Origin: Bacteriovoracaceae bacterium
Lineage (GTDB): Bacteria > Bdellovibrionota > Bacteriovoracia > Bacteriovoracales > Bacteriovoracaceae
Direction: 5' to 3'
Assembly: GCA_947451425.1 (NCBI GenBank)
Contig: CANGAC010000002.1
Span: 1-44,688, forward strand
DNA length: 44,688 nucleotides
Shown: positions 1-8,170 of the stretch, one piece after another
Layout of the letters: every line of letters begins with the position of its first letter
How positions within the stretch are numbered: the stretch's first letter is position 1
Made by a program: the position numbers and the translations under genes
Notes under the pieces: model-generated
Told to the model about the DNA's origin: nothing
Database searches by the model: none
What the model saw: only the letters and a program-made list of their open reading frames with translations

Positions 1-1153
1 GACCCTCGAAAGGCTTGATCGGAGTCTTGTTGGCGTTGAGGATAATCCGTCCCATGTTCGTGACACCCAGCTGGTCACTGGAAGCCGGATCATCATAGTA
101 ATCAGAACGGAGTGAAGAATAATTGAGGGCGGTGGAGAGGAGGTCACATTCCATCTGGGGGACAAGACCGGCCTTTTTAGAAGTGTAGAGGCAGAGGTCG
201 CTTTCTTTTTTCATCCGTGCCAGGCACTCGCGAAGCTGCATGGGAGTGATAGCTGAGCTTTTTAAAGCTTTCTTGCAGATTTCCCGGGCGTAGATGGAAT
301 TGGCCTGACCGATAGCGAGCTTGTTCCAGAATGAGACGTAGAGAAATTCCTGGCAGAAAATTTTTTCTTCATCGAGGTGCGTGCAGATGTTGGCAAGGTA
401 CTCGCGGCCGGTGGGTCCGACCTTTGTTTCCAGAACGCGCGCGAGCGACTTTCTCTGGGCCAGATCAGAGGGATCACCCTGATTGGTGTTGGCCTCTGTG
501 ATGTATTCATGGATCTGGCAGAGATAAGGAGTTTTCGGATTGCTGAGCCAGGAAAGGTGAATGTTGTGGCATTGGTCTTCACCGGTTGGGAGATCAAAGC
601 TCACTTCCTTCATCGTCGCCTCGAGATTCTTGAGCGACATCGCAGAAATGAGTTTTGCGCTTTCCGGACACTCCGTTGTCACCACTTTGGCGAGAAAGTC
701 CTTCTTCGAAAGAAGAGAGGTCTCGCGCTCGCTGTTCTTGTTCATGTAAGTCACGATGACGTTTTTCACCCGGCCCTCGGCCGTGCGAAGAAGATCCGTG
801 ATGAGCGTATCGTAGAGGCGACACTTGGAAGTTCCGGCAAGTTTGAGATACCCCGCATCGGAATGAAGAATCAGGGAATTTAAAAAATCCGGTTCAAGAT
901 CCAGATTGGTGACTGTTCTCGCATCGGAAAGAGTCTTTCCCCCACTGATGAGAAGATCCGTTTTCTTCTTGAAGCGGGCCTGATCGACCTGGATGAGTTT
1001 TTCGAATGTCTCGAGGATTCCCGGGTAGGAAGTCTGCTTCGGAGTTTCAATGGGATTAGTTTGCGCGAAAGAAGAAAGGCACAGTCCAAGGAGGACTGCG
1101 CCTGATAATTTTTTAGAGGGCTGATCTCGCCAGAATCGAAGCGATATCTTCAA
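1..1153 (-). CDS. Secreted protein of unknown function, TTG start, 3' part outside window
   Basis: An uninterrupted minus-strand reading frame runs from 1153 to the window edge (384 codons). It has no ATG until about residue 100, so an ATG-only search misses it. I choose TTG at 1153 because GAGGAA lies 5-10 bases upstream and the product then begins KISLRFWRDQ and continues into a hydrophobic segment (GAVLLGLCLSSFA), a good Sec signal peptide with cleavage before QTNP. The mature part has about eight cysteines (for example SKCRLYD, TTECPES, EDQCHN, PYLCQI, NICTHL, KIFCQE), as expected for a disulfide-bonded periplasmic or exported protein. The start overlaps the end of the upstream oxidoreductase gene by 41 bases, so the two are probably cotranscribed and coupled. 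I recognise no family. The reading frame is certain; the exact start is likely. Confidence 0.75.
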   Translation of the reverse strand, partial: MKISLRFWRDQPSKKLSGAVLLGLCLSSFAQTNPIETPKQTSYPGILETFEKLIQVDQARFKKKTDLLISGGKTLSDARTVTNLDLEPDFLNSLILHSDAGYLKLAGTSKCRLYDTLITDLLRTAEGRVKNVIVTYMNKNSERETSLLSKKDFLAKVVTTECPESAKLISAMSLKNLEATMKEVSFDLPTGEDQCHNIHLSWLSNPKTPYLCQIHEYITEANTNQGDPSDLAQRKSLARVLETKVGPTGREYLANICTHLDEEKIFCQEFLYVSFWNKLAIGQANSIYAREICKKALKSSAITPMQLRECLARMKKESDLCLYTSKKAGLVPQMECDLLSTALNYSSLRSDYYDDPASSDQLGVTNMGRIILNANKTPIKPFEG

Positions 1154-3122
1154 CTTGAAGTTCCTCGGTTTTCTTGACCGTACCTTTGGAGCTGTTGAAG
1201 TTAATCATACAATATGAGCACGATGTGGCAAGTTTTGGAACGTTCACTTCTCCGATCTGCTCGAGGCGATTTTCTGCGAGATGTTTTCCTTCCGGAAGTT
1301 CATACCACATGTTACCGCCGCCCATTCCACAACACAGGGCCTTATCCTTGTTCTTTTCCATTTCCTTGAGCTTGATCCCTGGAATGGCATTGAGAATGTC
1401 TCTCGGAGGATCGTAAGCTCCGTGGTGCCGCCCGAGGTAGCATGGATCGTGGAAAGTGAGTTCGGAAGCAACTTCTTTCAGCGCCTTGATTTTTCCGGAG
1501 CGCAGGAGTTCCGCGAGGAGTTCCGTGTGGTGAACTGTCTCGAATGCTCCGTCGTCAAATTTTGCGTACTCTTTTCCGATCGTATGCAGGCAGTGTGGAC
1601 AATGAGTTACGACTTTATCAAAAGTGTACTGTCTCATGTTCGCGATGTTCTCGATGGCGATTTCGTAGAAGGAATACTCGTCACCGAAGCGGCGAACAGG
1701 ATCGCCGTTACACTTCTCCGTTTTCCCCATGACCGCGAATGAAACTCCGGCCTTCTTGAGTAGAGCGACCGTGTCTTTCACCACTTTCTGGTTGGAAGCA
1801 TCGTAAGAACCGGCACACCCTACGTAATAGAGATAATCGACTTTTTTCCCGGCTTCAATGACCGGAACGTCCACGCCCTGGGCCCAGTTAAAGCGGTCAT
1901 CCTGAGAAATTCCCCAAGGGTTTCCGTTTTTCTTGATCTTATTTGTGGCATCTGCAGCTGCCGGAGGAAGATCTCCGAGGGTGAGGGCTTTGTACCGCTT
2001 GAGATCCATGATCATCTGAACGTGTTCGATATTGGCCGGACACTCTTCCATACAGGCACCGCAAGTTGTGCAGGCATCGAGTTCATTGGAAGCATAAATC
2101 GGATTCTCGCCCCAGAACTCGGCTGTCATGCCTTTCACGTCGATCACATCTCTCATCTTGGTAACAATGAGTTTCGGATCAAGCGGCTTGTCCGCAAGAT
2201 TGGCCGGACACACCTGAGTACAGCGACCGCACTCAACACACGCGAGTGTATCAAGACGCATTTTGAGAGTTGTTTCAGAAGCTTTGCCGAGACCGAATGT
2301 TTCCGCTGCTTCATTGGCAAAGTCCATCGGATTCAGCACGGCCCCGCGGCGGGCAGGGGTCATGAGAGCGTTGAACGGAAGAACAATGATGTGGAAAAAT
2401 TTCGTGTGAGTGAGGGTCGCCACAAACGCCATGGTGTTCAGCATGTGAAGCATCCAGATGGTCTGGTAGCTTCCGATCAGGACATTTTGCGGCAGACGAA
2501 GAAGTCCAATCACTCCTGCAAGGGTGAACCCAATCGGTGACCAGAGTTTTTCCCCTTCCGGGAAGTTTGTCACGTAAAGGCGGATGGCCTCAAGGAAATA
2601 GCCGACGATGATCAAAGCGATCAGCATCGCGTACATGAATTTTTCCTGGTTCGGTTTTGTCGCCGAAAGGAATTGTTTCTTCACGACGTAGCGGCGGTAG
2701 TAGGCGAGGCCGATTCCGAAGAGAACGAAAAGTCCTCCGATATCAGCGAGAAATGAAATCACTTTGTACGTAGTACCGGTATAAATCTTAAACGGCGTAT
2801 CTGCGTGGATCCCGACAAGCTCTGTGGCGATGAAGAGAGTGAGAAATCCGTAGAAGATCATCGAGTGAAAAATTCCCACGTACGGATCGCGCTGAACCTT
2901 TCCCTGAAAGAAAATCGTTCTGAGAAAATTCGGGATATTGAATTTGCTCGGGGCAAACTGGTCTTTCCAGTTTGTGATCCCGTTCGTGACGTAACGGAAT
3001 TTTCCGAGAAGTCCCTGGAAGAAAAAATAGGTCGCGACAACAAGAGAACCGTACATGGCGATTTTCATCCACATCGGAATCATCCACATGATTTCTCTTG
3101 AAGCTGGGCTGGTGTAGTCCAT
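1113..3122 (-). CDS. Membrane-bound (Fe-S) oxidoreductase, HdrD/GlpC-like, EMO type
   Basis: 669 residues. The N-terminal ~250 residues form a membrane domain with about six hydrophobic helices resembling NarI/DsrM cytochrome b subunits. Two 4Fe-4S ferredoxin motifs follow, CVECGRCTQVCP near residue 293 and CTTCGACMEECP near 351. Then come two CCG cysteine-rich domains of the HdrB/HdrD/GlpC type: VGCAGSY near 435 with HCPHCLH, and HDPCYLG near 559 with ALCCGMGGG and CSYCMINF. This fusion is known from proteins that pass electrons from electron-transfer flavoprotein to menaquinone (EMO/EtfD-like), often in fatty-acid oxidizers. No etfAB lies in this window, so that role is inferred from architecture alone. 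AGGAGG precedes ATG 3122. The next minus-strand gene starts inside its 3' end. Alternatives are other heterodisulfide-reductase-like quinone oxidoreductases. Confidence 0.85.
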   Translation of the reverse strand: MDYTSPASREIMWMIPMWMKIAMYGSLVVATYFFFQGLLGKFRYVTNGITNWKDQFAPSKFNIPNFLRTIFFQGKVQRDPYVGIFHSMIFYGFLTLFIATELVGIHADTPFKIYTGTTYKVISFLADIGGLFVLFGIGLAYYRRYVVKKQFLSATKPNQEKFMYAMLIALIIVGYFLEAIRLYVTNFPEGEKLWSPIGFTLAGVIGLLRLPQNVLIGSYQTIWMLHMLNTMAFVATLTHTKFFHIIVLPFNALMTPARRGAVLNPMDFANEAAETFGLGKASETTLKMRLDTLACVECGRCTQVCPANLADKPLDPKLIVTKMRDVIDVKGMTAEFWGENPIYASNELDACTTCGACMEECPANIEHVQMIMDLKRYKALTLGDLPPAAADATNKIKKNGNPWGISQDDRFNWAQGVDVPVIEAGKKVDYLYYVGCAGSYDASNQKVVKDTVALLKKAGVSFAVMGKTEKCNGDPVRRFGDEYSFYEIAIENIANMRQYTFDKVVTHCPHCLHTIGKEYAKFDDGAFETVHHTELLAELLRSGKIKALKEVASELTFHDPCYLGRHHGAYDPPRDILNAIPGIKLKEMEKNKDKALCCGMGGGNMWYELPEGKHLAENRLEQIGEVNVPKLATSCSYCMINFNSSKGTVKKTEELQVEDIASILARSAL

Positions 3123-3191
3123 AGTCCTCCTGTGACTTTGCCTTGAGTCATTTTTTCAGGAAATCCGCTAAGACTTTCCCACAAAAATGAA

Positions 3192-3197
3192 TATAAT
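3192..3197 (+). promoter_or_regulatory. Perfect -10 hexamer before the 3226 gene
   Basis: TATAAT in the 103-base gap between the divergent oxidoreductase gene and the 3226 gene. No convincing -35 is visible at 16-18 bases. A start near 3204 would give a short leader with only a weak GAG ahead of the ATG. The rest of the gap is AT-rich and holds no other element I can support. Confidence 0.4.
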
Positions 3198-3225
3198 CAG
3201 ATTATTATTCTAGCTATGAGACTCA

Positions 3226-3855
3226 ATGATGGATAGCTCTTTTCTCACCCTCGTCAACGTCAGTTTGGGAATCTTCTCAACGTATTCGTTGGTCAAAGTT
3301 CTCGTCCGGTTTGGTTGGCCCAATCATCCGGCCCGGCTCACGATTTATCTCGTTTCATTTTGTGCGGCGATGTTTTTTGTGTTGAAGGCGATGGTAGGGC
3401 TCGGCATGCTTTCTCCATTCTTATGGCTCAAGTGGAAAACGCTCCCGCTTGTCATGGGGAGTCTCGCTCTCCTCCTTCAGGCCATCACTACCGTGGGTGC
3501 CATTTCCCGCATTCAGCAAAAAGTCATCTCCCGGCTTCCCCTGATGGCGGGTCTTTTATGCTTTGCTTTTTTTCCCCAGTTCGCTGAATATTTTTTTGCC
3601 GTGGCCGTCATCGCCGGCCTGGGATTCCTTAGCGTTTCAGTAGGAAAAGCCCGGCATCAGAAAAGGTTATTTTTCAAGATGGCCATCTTCCTGGGACTCT
3701 TCCAGGTGTTTCGCCTCTTCAACGACTACTGGCTTTTCGTCGTGGGAGAATCTTTTCTTCTCGTGGCGATGTTTTACTTTTCTCTCTTTGAAGAAAGCCT
3801 GGGCCTCAAGGCCTTTCTTGAAGAGCTTTCACTGGATGAAGGAAAGTCTGTATGA
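3226..3855 (+). CDS. Polytopic inner-membrane protein, unknown function
   Basis: 209 residues with five or six hydrophobic segments spread over the whole length: around residues 8-25, 38-60, 65-90, 100-135, 145-165 and 170-190. Short basic loops separate them (KARHQKR, RIQQK), and the C-terminal tail is acidic and soluble (LEELSLDEGKSV). I recognise no family motif. The start is ATG ATG at 3226/3229, with weak ribosome-binding sequence. The stop overlaps the start of the next gene (3852) by four bases in an ATGA junction, so the two are translationally coupled and probably work together at the envelope. It is certainly membrane-bound; the function is unknown. Confidence 0.7.
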   Translation: MMDSSFLTLVNVSLGIFSTYSLVKVLVRFGWPNHPARLTIYLVSFCAAMFFVLKAMVGLGMLSPFLWLKWKTLPLVMGSLALLLQAITTVGAISRIQQKVISRLPLMAGLLCFAFFPQFAEYFFAVAVIAGLGFLSVSVGKARHQKRLFFKMAIFLGLFQVFRLFNDYWLFVVGESFLLVAMFYFSLFEESLGLKAFLEELSLDEGKSV

Positions 3856-4865
3856 AATGGTTATTGCTCCTTTCACTTTTTGGCTGCGCTCAGATCACTA
3901 GCCTTAATCTTCAGAAACACCAGTTCGGCATTCTTCCTCTGCAGATTGTCTGGTTTCAGGTAGCGGGTTTAGAGGAAGAGCATCTTTCCATGCTCCGGTT
4001 CAAAGAGCCGGGGGAAGTCAGAACATCTTTTGAGGAAAACACCTGTCTCGGAAAAAGCTGGAGTTATAATCTCTATAATCTTCGCCCGAATGCACGCGCG
4101 AGTTTTCTCTCTCAGATCACCGGCAAGAAAAATATCACCGGCACATGTGATGATGCCGACCAGAAGCCAGTGTGGAGTTACCTCACTGCCAGTGGGTATC
4201 AGACAGGGATTCTTGAGATCGGTGCCAATACGGAGAGAAGCATTGTTTCTCTTACCCAGTGCGGGGAAAAAGGCTTAACTTTCCTCAGTAATATTTATCT
4301 CTGGCAAAGACAGATTGCTCCCTCCGGTGCCTCGACCTGGTCGCCTGACGATGTTCCTCTTGTTCAGAACAAAATCTTCTACGAAAAAAGCTGTGGTCAG
4401 AAAAGTTGTGGAACATCGATCACCGAGGATACGACCGCCGTCTACGAAAGACTTTCCCGTTCTTCGCGCAGGCACATGCTGATTATCCGGGACTTCAGTT
4501 ACCTTGAAGCTCTGGAAAATAAGGATTTCGTAAAGGCCCGGGAAATCCTGGGAGAACTCGAACGGTCTTATACGTATTTTTTGAAAGCGGCGAAAGATTC
4601 CAGCGAGACGCTCGTGCTCCTGACGAGTGCGGAATCCCGTTTAATCGACATGCCGGACCAGGGAAAAAACTGGTATGAGTTTGAAAAGAACGGTACGAAT
4701 CTCCAGGCGAAAAGAACGGAGCTCATGAATATGGTTCTGGCCTCTGGAGCAAGAGCGGAAAACTTCTGCGGAATTTACAGCGACGCGGATATTTTCGAGC
4801 GGATTCTCTCAGGTCCAAAACAGCAGGGACTCGAACTCAAGATCATCAATCCATTCAAGAGATAA
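3852..4865 (+). CDS. Lipoprotein with possible decayed sulfatase/phosphatase-like fold
   Basis: 337 residues. The N terminus MKWLLLLSLFGCAQ is a lipoprotein signal peptide with the lipidated Cys at residue 12. Several segments resemble landmarks of the alkaline-phosphatase/sulfatase superfamily: IVWFQVAGLEEEHL near residue 33 looks like the first beta strand with DG, GYQTGILEIGAN near 117 looks like the 'GY.T...GKWH' strand, and LVLLTSAESRL near 255 looks like the late 'TSDHG' strand. In each the metal-binding Asp/His is absent. If the resemblance is real, this is a catalytically dead relative used for binding or scaffolding. That is inference from weak similarity. The gene is coupled to the upstream membrane protein and its stop abuts the stop of the convergent hslO gene with no gap. 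Confidence 0.65.
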   Translation: MKWLLLLSLFGCAQITSLNLQKHQFGILPLQIVWFQVAGLEEEHLSMLRFKEPGEVRTSFEENTCLGKSWSYNLYNLRPNARASFLSQITGKKNITGTCDDADQKPVWSYLTASGYQTGILEIGANTERSIVSLTQCGEKGLTFLSNIYLWQRQIAPSGASTWSPDDVPLVQNKIFYEKSCGQKSCGTSITEDTTAVYERLSRSSRRHMLIIRDFSYLEALENKDFVKAREILGELERSYTYFLKAAKDSSETLVLLTSAESRLIDMPDQGKNWYEFEKNGTNLQAKRTELMNMVLASGARAENFCGIYSDADIFERILSGPKQQGLELKIINPFKR

Positions 4866-5696
4866 TCAGCTGCCGAGGATATCGGCAGGGGTGATCCAGT
4901 ACTCTTTCCGGCAGTAATCACACTTGATCTGAATCTCGGGTTTTCCCTCGAAGAGATGTTCCAGATCGTTTGCGTAGAGGCCACGGAGATTGAGAACCAT
5001 TCGCTCCATGGAGCATGGACAGAAAAAATCAATCTGCCGGCTTCCGAGGTAGGCAAAGCCACGGTCTTCGAACATCTTCACGATCTGTTCGATGTCATCA
5101 CTGGCAGTTTCAAAGACCTTATGGAAAAACGGCTGATGTTTTTTCTGGAAATCTTTCCGGAGATGAGAGTCATCCGAAACGTTCGCTGTTGCAGATCCAG
5201 GAAGTTTGGTGATCATGATCGACTGGTCACTGATGTCCCCGATGATCACCTCGGTGTTCGTCTGATAAGATTCTCTCATGATCTGGTTGATGACTTCTTT
5301 CGTTTCCACATCTTTCAGTTCGATCATCGACGTATAGGGAGTCTTTCCGCTCGTGAAGATTTTCGTCACTCTTACCTGACCAGAAATCTTCATTGGGAAA
5401 ACATTAAATTCTTCAGGTAATAAAAGGCAGCGGGTGTGGCCCGCACTGTTCGTTTCAATTTTCAGCCGGAAGTAGGGATCTTCCGAATCGATATACAGCC
5501 CCAGGCTTTCACTGGGCTTCAGAAAGAAAATCATTGGCATAAGTCCCAGGAACATGTCCCGGAAATACGCAAAACCGGAGCCTTTCATCGGGTGAAGAAG
5601 AACGAGATCGTGAATCAACTTCTGGCCTTCCAGAAAATGAACGTTGAATCCTTCCTTATGGTCAAGAAAACTGTAGAGACGACTGACGGCCAGCAT
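4866..5696 (-). CDS. hslO: Redox-regulated chaperone Hsp33
   Basis: 276 residues. The C terminus has the Hsp33 zinc signature: CPCSMERM near residue 227 (CxC followed by Ser) and CDYCRKEY near 258 (CxxC), about 30 residues apart. These four cysteines bind zinc when reduced and form disulfides on oxidation, which opens the holdase site. The N-terminal domain is divergent but has the family length, with DLVLLHPMKGSGFAYF-like strand segments. Hsp33 acts in the cytoplasm on unfolding proteins under oxidative or bleach stress. ATG 5696 has GGAG eight bases upstream. The gene stands alone, divergent from addB (83-base gap) and convergent with the 3852 lipoprotein gene. Confidence 0.88.
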   Translation of the reverse strand: MLAVSRLYSFLDHKEGFNVHFLEGQKLIHDLVLLHPMKGSGFAYFRDMFLGLMPMIFFLKPSESLGLYIDSEDPYFRLKIETNSAGHTRCLLLPEEFNVFPMKISGQVRVTKIFTSGKTPYTSMIELKDVETKEVINQIMRESYQTNTEVIIGDISDQSIMITKLPGSATANVSDDSHLRKDFQKKHQPFFHKVFETASDDIEQIVKMFEDRGFAYLGSRQIDFFCPCSMERMVLNLRGLYANDLEHLFEGKPEIQIKCDYCRKEYWITPADILGS

Positions 5697-5779
5697 AGGG
5701 TACTCCGGAGTGTCCCAGGAATTGAGACCTATAAATTATATACCAGATTGAAGACCCAAAAGGTAGAATCGGAACACAT

Positions 5780-8170
5780 ATGATGCGGATTGTTTATTTC
5801 GAGCAGAAGGACCAGCTTCTTTCCCACCTGGAAAATCTTCCGGGGGAAAAGCAGTTCATTACCCCTAGTCCTGCCAAAGCTGATGGTCTGCGTTCCCGGC
5901 TGAACAATGCGGATGCATCTGATGTCATTACCATCTCCAGATTTACGTCCTCGCTTGTAGAAGCTTTGTTTGAGGACAGAGATCCGCCGGAGATAAAACG
6001 GAAAGCAGAACTCCTCCTGATTTTCGGGATTCTGAAAGATCAGTATCTCGCCGATCTCTCCTTTGAGCAGTTTCTCCAGGCCTATAACCTTTTCTCCGAT
6101 CTCAGAAGTTTTACCCTGAACACTGAGGCGCTTGGACCAGTGCTGGAAGAAGAGCCGGCCGAGATCAGTCACGCCGTGACTTTGTTCTGGAAACTTCTCG
6201 AGCTCACGGGGTACATGGATGAGCATGCGGGTTATCAGGCCCTGTCCGAAACTCTTCGCTCATCCGAGGAAAATGAAAAGCTCAAAAAGAATTTTATCTT
6301 CTGGGGCTTTCAGCATCTGAACGGCCAGCAGGTAGATCTCCTGAAAGCACTTTCCATTCGCTACAATGTGATCGTTCCTTTTCCTTCGTCGCTGAAACCT
6401 ATTCTCAAACGGACCGACTGGATCAGCTGGCTCATGGATAGTCACTGCGAGGAAACCGAACTGAGTGGAGAGAATAAAAAACCGGCGGCGGAATGGATTC
6501 AGGTAAACTCCCGCGAGATCGCGCTGACGCTCAAAAATCTCGTGAAAGATCATGATCAGGTACTCTTAGGGGTTTCGAAACTGTCGCCCTCTCACATGGA
6601 CATCGTTCCCTCGCGGAAAGTTTCCTATAAAATTACTCACGAATTGATTCACGGTGAACTCCTCGAAGTTCACGATTATCTCCGCTCGGAATGCAAAGGA
6701 ACGAATTCTCTGCAGACTGTTCTTTCAGTGCTCTCACTCTGGAAACGTGATCTCCTTCAGGATAAAAAAAGAATTCCTTTTAAGATCCTCAAAGGGATTG
6801 AGCTCTATGAAAGTGCCATCAGAGAAATCCGGGAGCTTTCGGACACGGAAGTCAAAGTCGATCTGTTTTTCCTGAAACTCCTTCATGAAATCGTCTGCCT
6901 GAATCAACCGAGAACCTCTTACGTTCCCCTCTCAGGCGAGACGCTCACCATTGATCTCGTGGACATGTCGATGCTTGAGAATATCGACCGGAAGAGAAGA
7001 GTGCTTCTTTGCATCGATGAAAGGTTCGAGGATATCCAGGGTCTGGGTCAGAATTATCCGGAGTCTATTCAGAAAGCACTGGGTGCCCTCGCTCCCTTGA
7101 AAAGGAATGAACTCGAGCTTCAGTTTAAGAAATGGGAGTTCGATGATCTCTTCTCTCAAACAGATGTGAAAGTTCTCATGAACCCCCTGACCTTAAAACA
7201 TAATCTCGTTTGGAAAAAACTCTTCCATAATGTGGAACTTAAGGCCGCCGTTCTCCCGACGATTCGTGAAGAGAAAAAGCTCATGGATCATTACCGGAAC
7301 ATCCCGAAGAAAACGTTTGATGGGAATTTTTCGGCGAGTAAGTTCCAGAGCTTCCACGACTGCCAGCGACGCTTCTATTTCAGCTACGTCGACAAGGTTT
7401 TTCCTTCCGTCACGCTCGAGCAGGACTTTGACTCTCTTACCTCCGGATCCATCTCTCACCGGATCATTGAGCTTTACCTCAAGGAAAAGCTCAATCGCGA
7501 GGACATACCCGCGCTCACCAGGAGAGTGATGGATGAGTACATTGAAGAAAATCATCTGGAGCTTTCCGGTGAATCTTATCTTCAGTGGGAACTGCTCTTT
7601 AATCACCGCTCTACGAATGGCATTATCTTCCTCGACAATCTCTCCGCTGGACTGGGCGAGCCGGTGATCTGGCATCCCGAAGTGGACTTTGAGTTTACCG
7701 ATGATTATTTGATCAAAGGAAAAATTGACTGCGTGGGGATCAGTGACCGTTTCATCATCCTCCTTGATTTTAAATCCACTAAGAGTGCGGCATCCACAAA
7801 TTCCGAAATCGAAAGTCTTGATAGTCTCCAGCTTTGGGCCTATGCCAAGGCTGCATCCGTTAAGTATGAAGATTTTTCCCGGAAAGAAATCATCATGGGA
7901 TTTGTCTCTCTCGATAAGCCCGTGGAGTCCAATCTCTTTCATTCTTCCCCGGAAGTGGAAAAGTCGCTTAAGCCTTTAAAGCTCTGTACCCAGGGGAAAC
8001 CGAAGAAAGATTTCCGGGAGCTGTTCAAGGAAGCCGGTGAGCGGATGCAAAGTCTCGCCCTTGCCATTAAGTCCGAGAAAAATTTCGTCGCTCAACCAAG
8101 AAAAGAAAGAGTCTGCATGTTCTGTGAGTTAAATAAAGTCTGCGTGAAAAGTGTCGTGACTCATGAGTGA
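5780..8170 (+). CDS. addB: AddB/RecC-like subunit with iron-sulfur PD-(D/E)XK nuclease domain
   Basis: 796 residues. The C-terminal third is a RecB-family nuclease: HDCQRRFYFSYV near residue 533, GSISHRIIELYL near 562, the DxK core LLDFKSTK near 662 and LQLWAYAKA near 687. It ends in CMFCELNKVC near 778, which with the Cys at 533 gives the C...CxxC...C iron-sulfur staple known in AddB. The N-terminal half looks like a degenerate SF1 helicase without a Walker A motif (ITPSPAKADG sits at the expected place), so it probably serves as a Chi-scanning or structural half rather than an ATPase. With AddA it would resect double-strand ends for RecA loading. It is shorter than Bacillus AddB (~1150). 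Its last eight bases overlap addA. Confidence 0.85.
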   Translation: MMRIVYFEQKDQLLSHLENLPGEKQFITPSPAKADGLRSRLNNADASDVITISRFTSSLVEALFEDRDPPEIKRKAELLLIFGILKDQYLADLSFEQFLQAYNLFSDLRSFTLNTEALGPVLEEEPAEISHAVTLFWKLLELTGYMDEHAGYQALSETLRSSEENEKLKKNFIFWGFQHLNGQQVDLLKALSIRYNVIVPFPSSLKPILKRTDWISWLMDSHCEETELSGENKKPAAEWIQVNSREIALTLKNLVKDHDQVLLGVSKLSPSHMDIVPSRKVSYKITHELIHGELLEVHDYLRSECKGTNSLQTVLSVLSLWKRDLLQDKKRIPFKILKGIELYESAIREIRELSDTEVKVDLFFLKLLHEIVCLNQPRTSYVPLSGETLTIDLVDMSMLENIDRKRRVLLCIDERFEDIQGLGQNYPESIQKALGALAPLKRNELELQFKKWEFDDLFSQTDVKVLMNPLTLKHNLVWKKLFHNVELKAAVLPTIREEKKLMDHYRNIPKKTFDGNFSASKFQSFHDCQRRFYFSYVDKVFPSVTLEQDFDSLTSGSISHRIIELYLKEKLNREDIPALTRRVMDEYIEENHLELSGESYLQWELLFNHRSTNGIIFLDNLSAGLGEPVIWHPEVDFEFTDDYLIKGKIDCVGISDRFIILLDFKSTKSAASTNSEIESLDSLQLWAYAKAASVKYEDFSRKEIIMGFVSLDKPVESNLFHSSPEVEKSLKPLKLCTQGKPKKDFRELFKEAGERMQSLALAIKSEKNFVAQPRKERVCMFCELNKVCVKSVVTHE

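Noticed and set aside
377-883. Plus-strand ORF of 168 codons at the left end
   Set aside because: It is antisense to the continuous secreted-protein frame (1-1153, minus), has no signal or motif, and its composition is that of a shadow.
2022-2540. Plus-strand ORF of 172 codons
   Set aside because: Shadow of the iron-sulfur oxidoreductase, whose ferredoxin and membrane motifs lie exactly opposite.
7193-7942. Minus-strand ORF of 249 codons
   Set aside because: Antisense of the AddB nuclease domain, which carries clear motifs in the plus frame.
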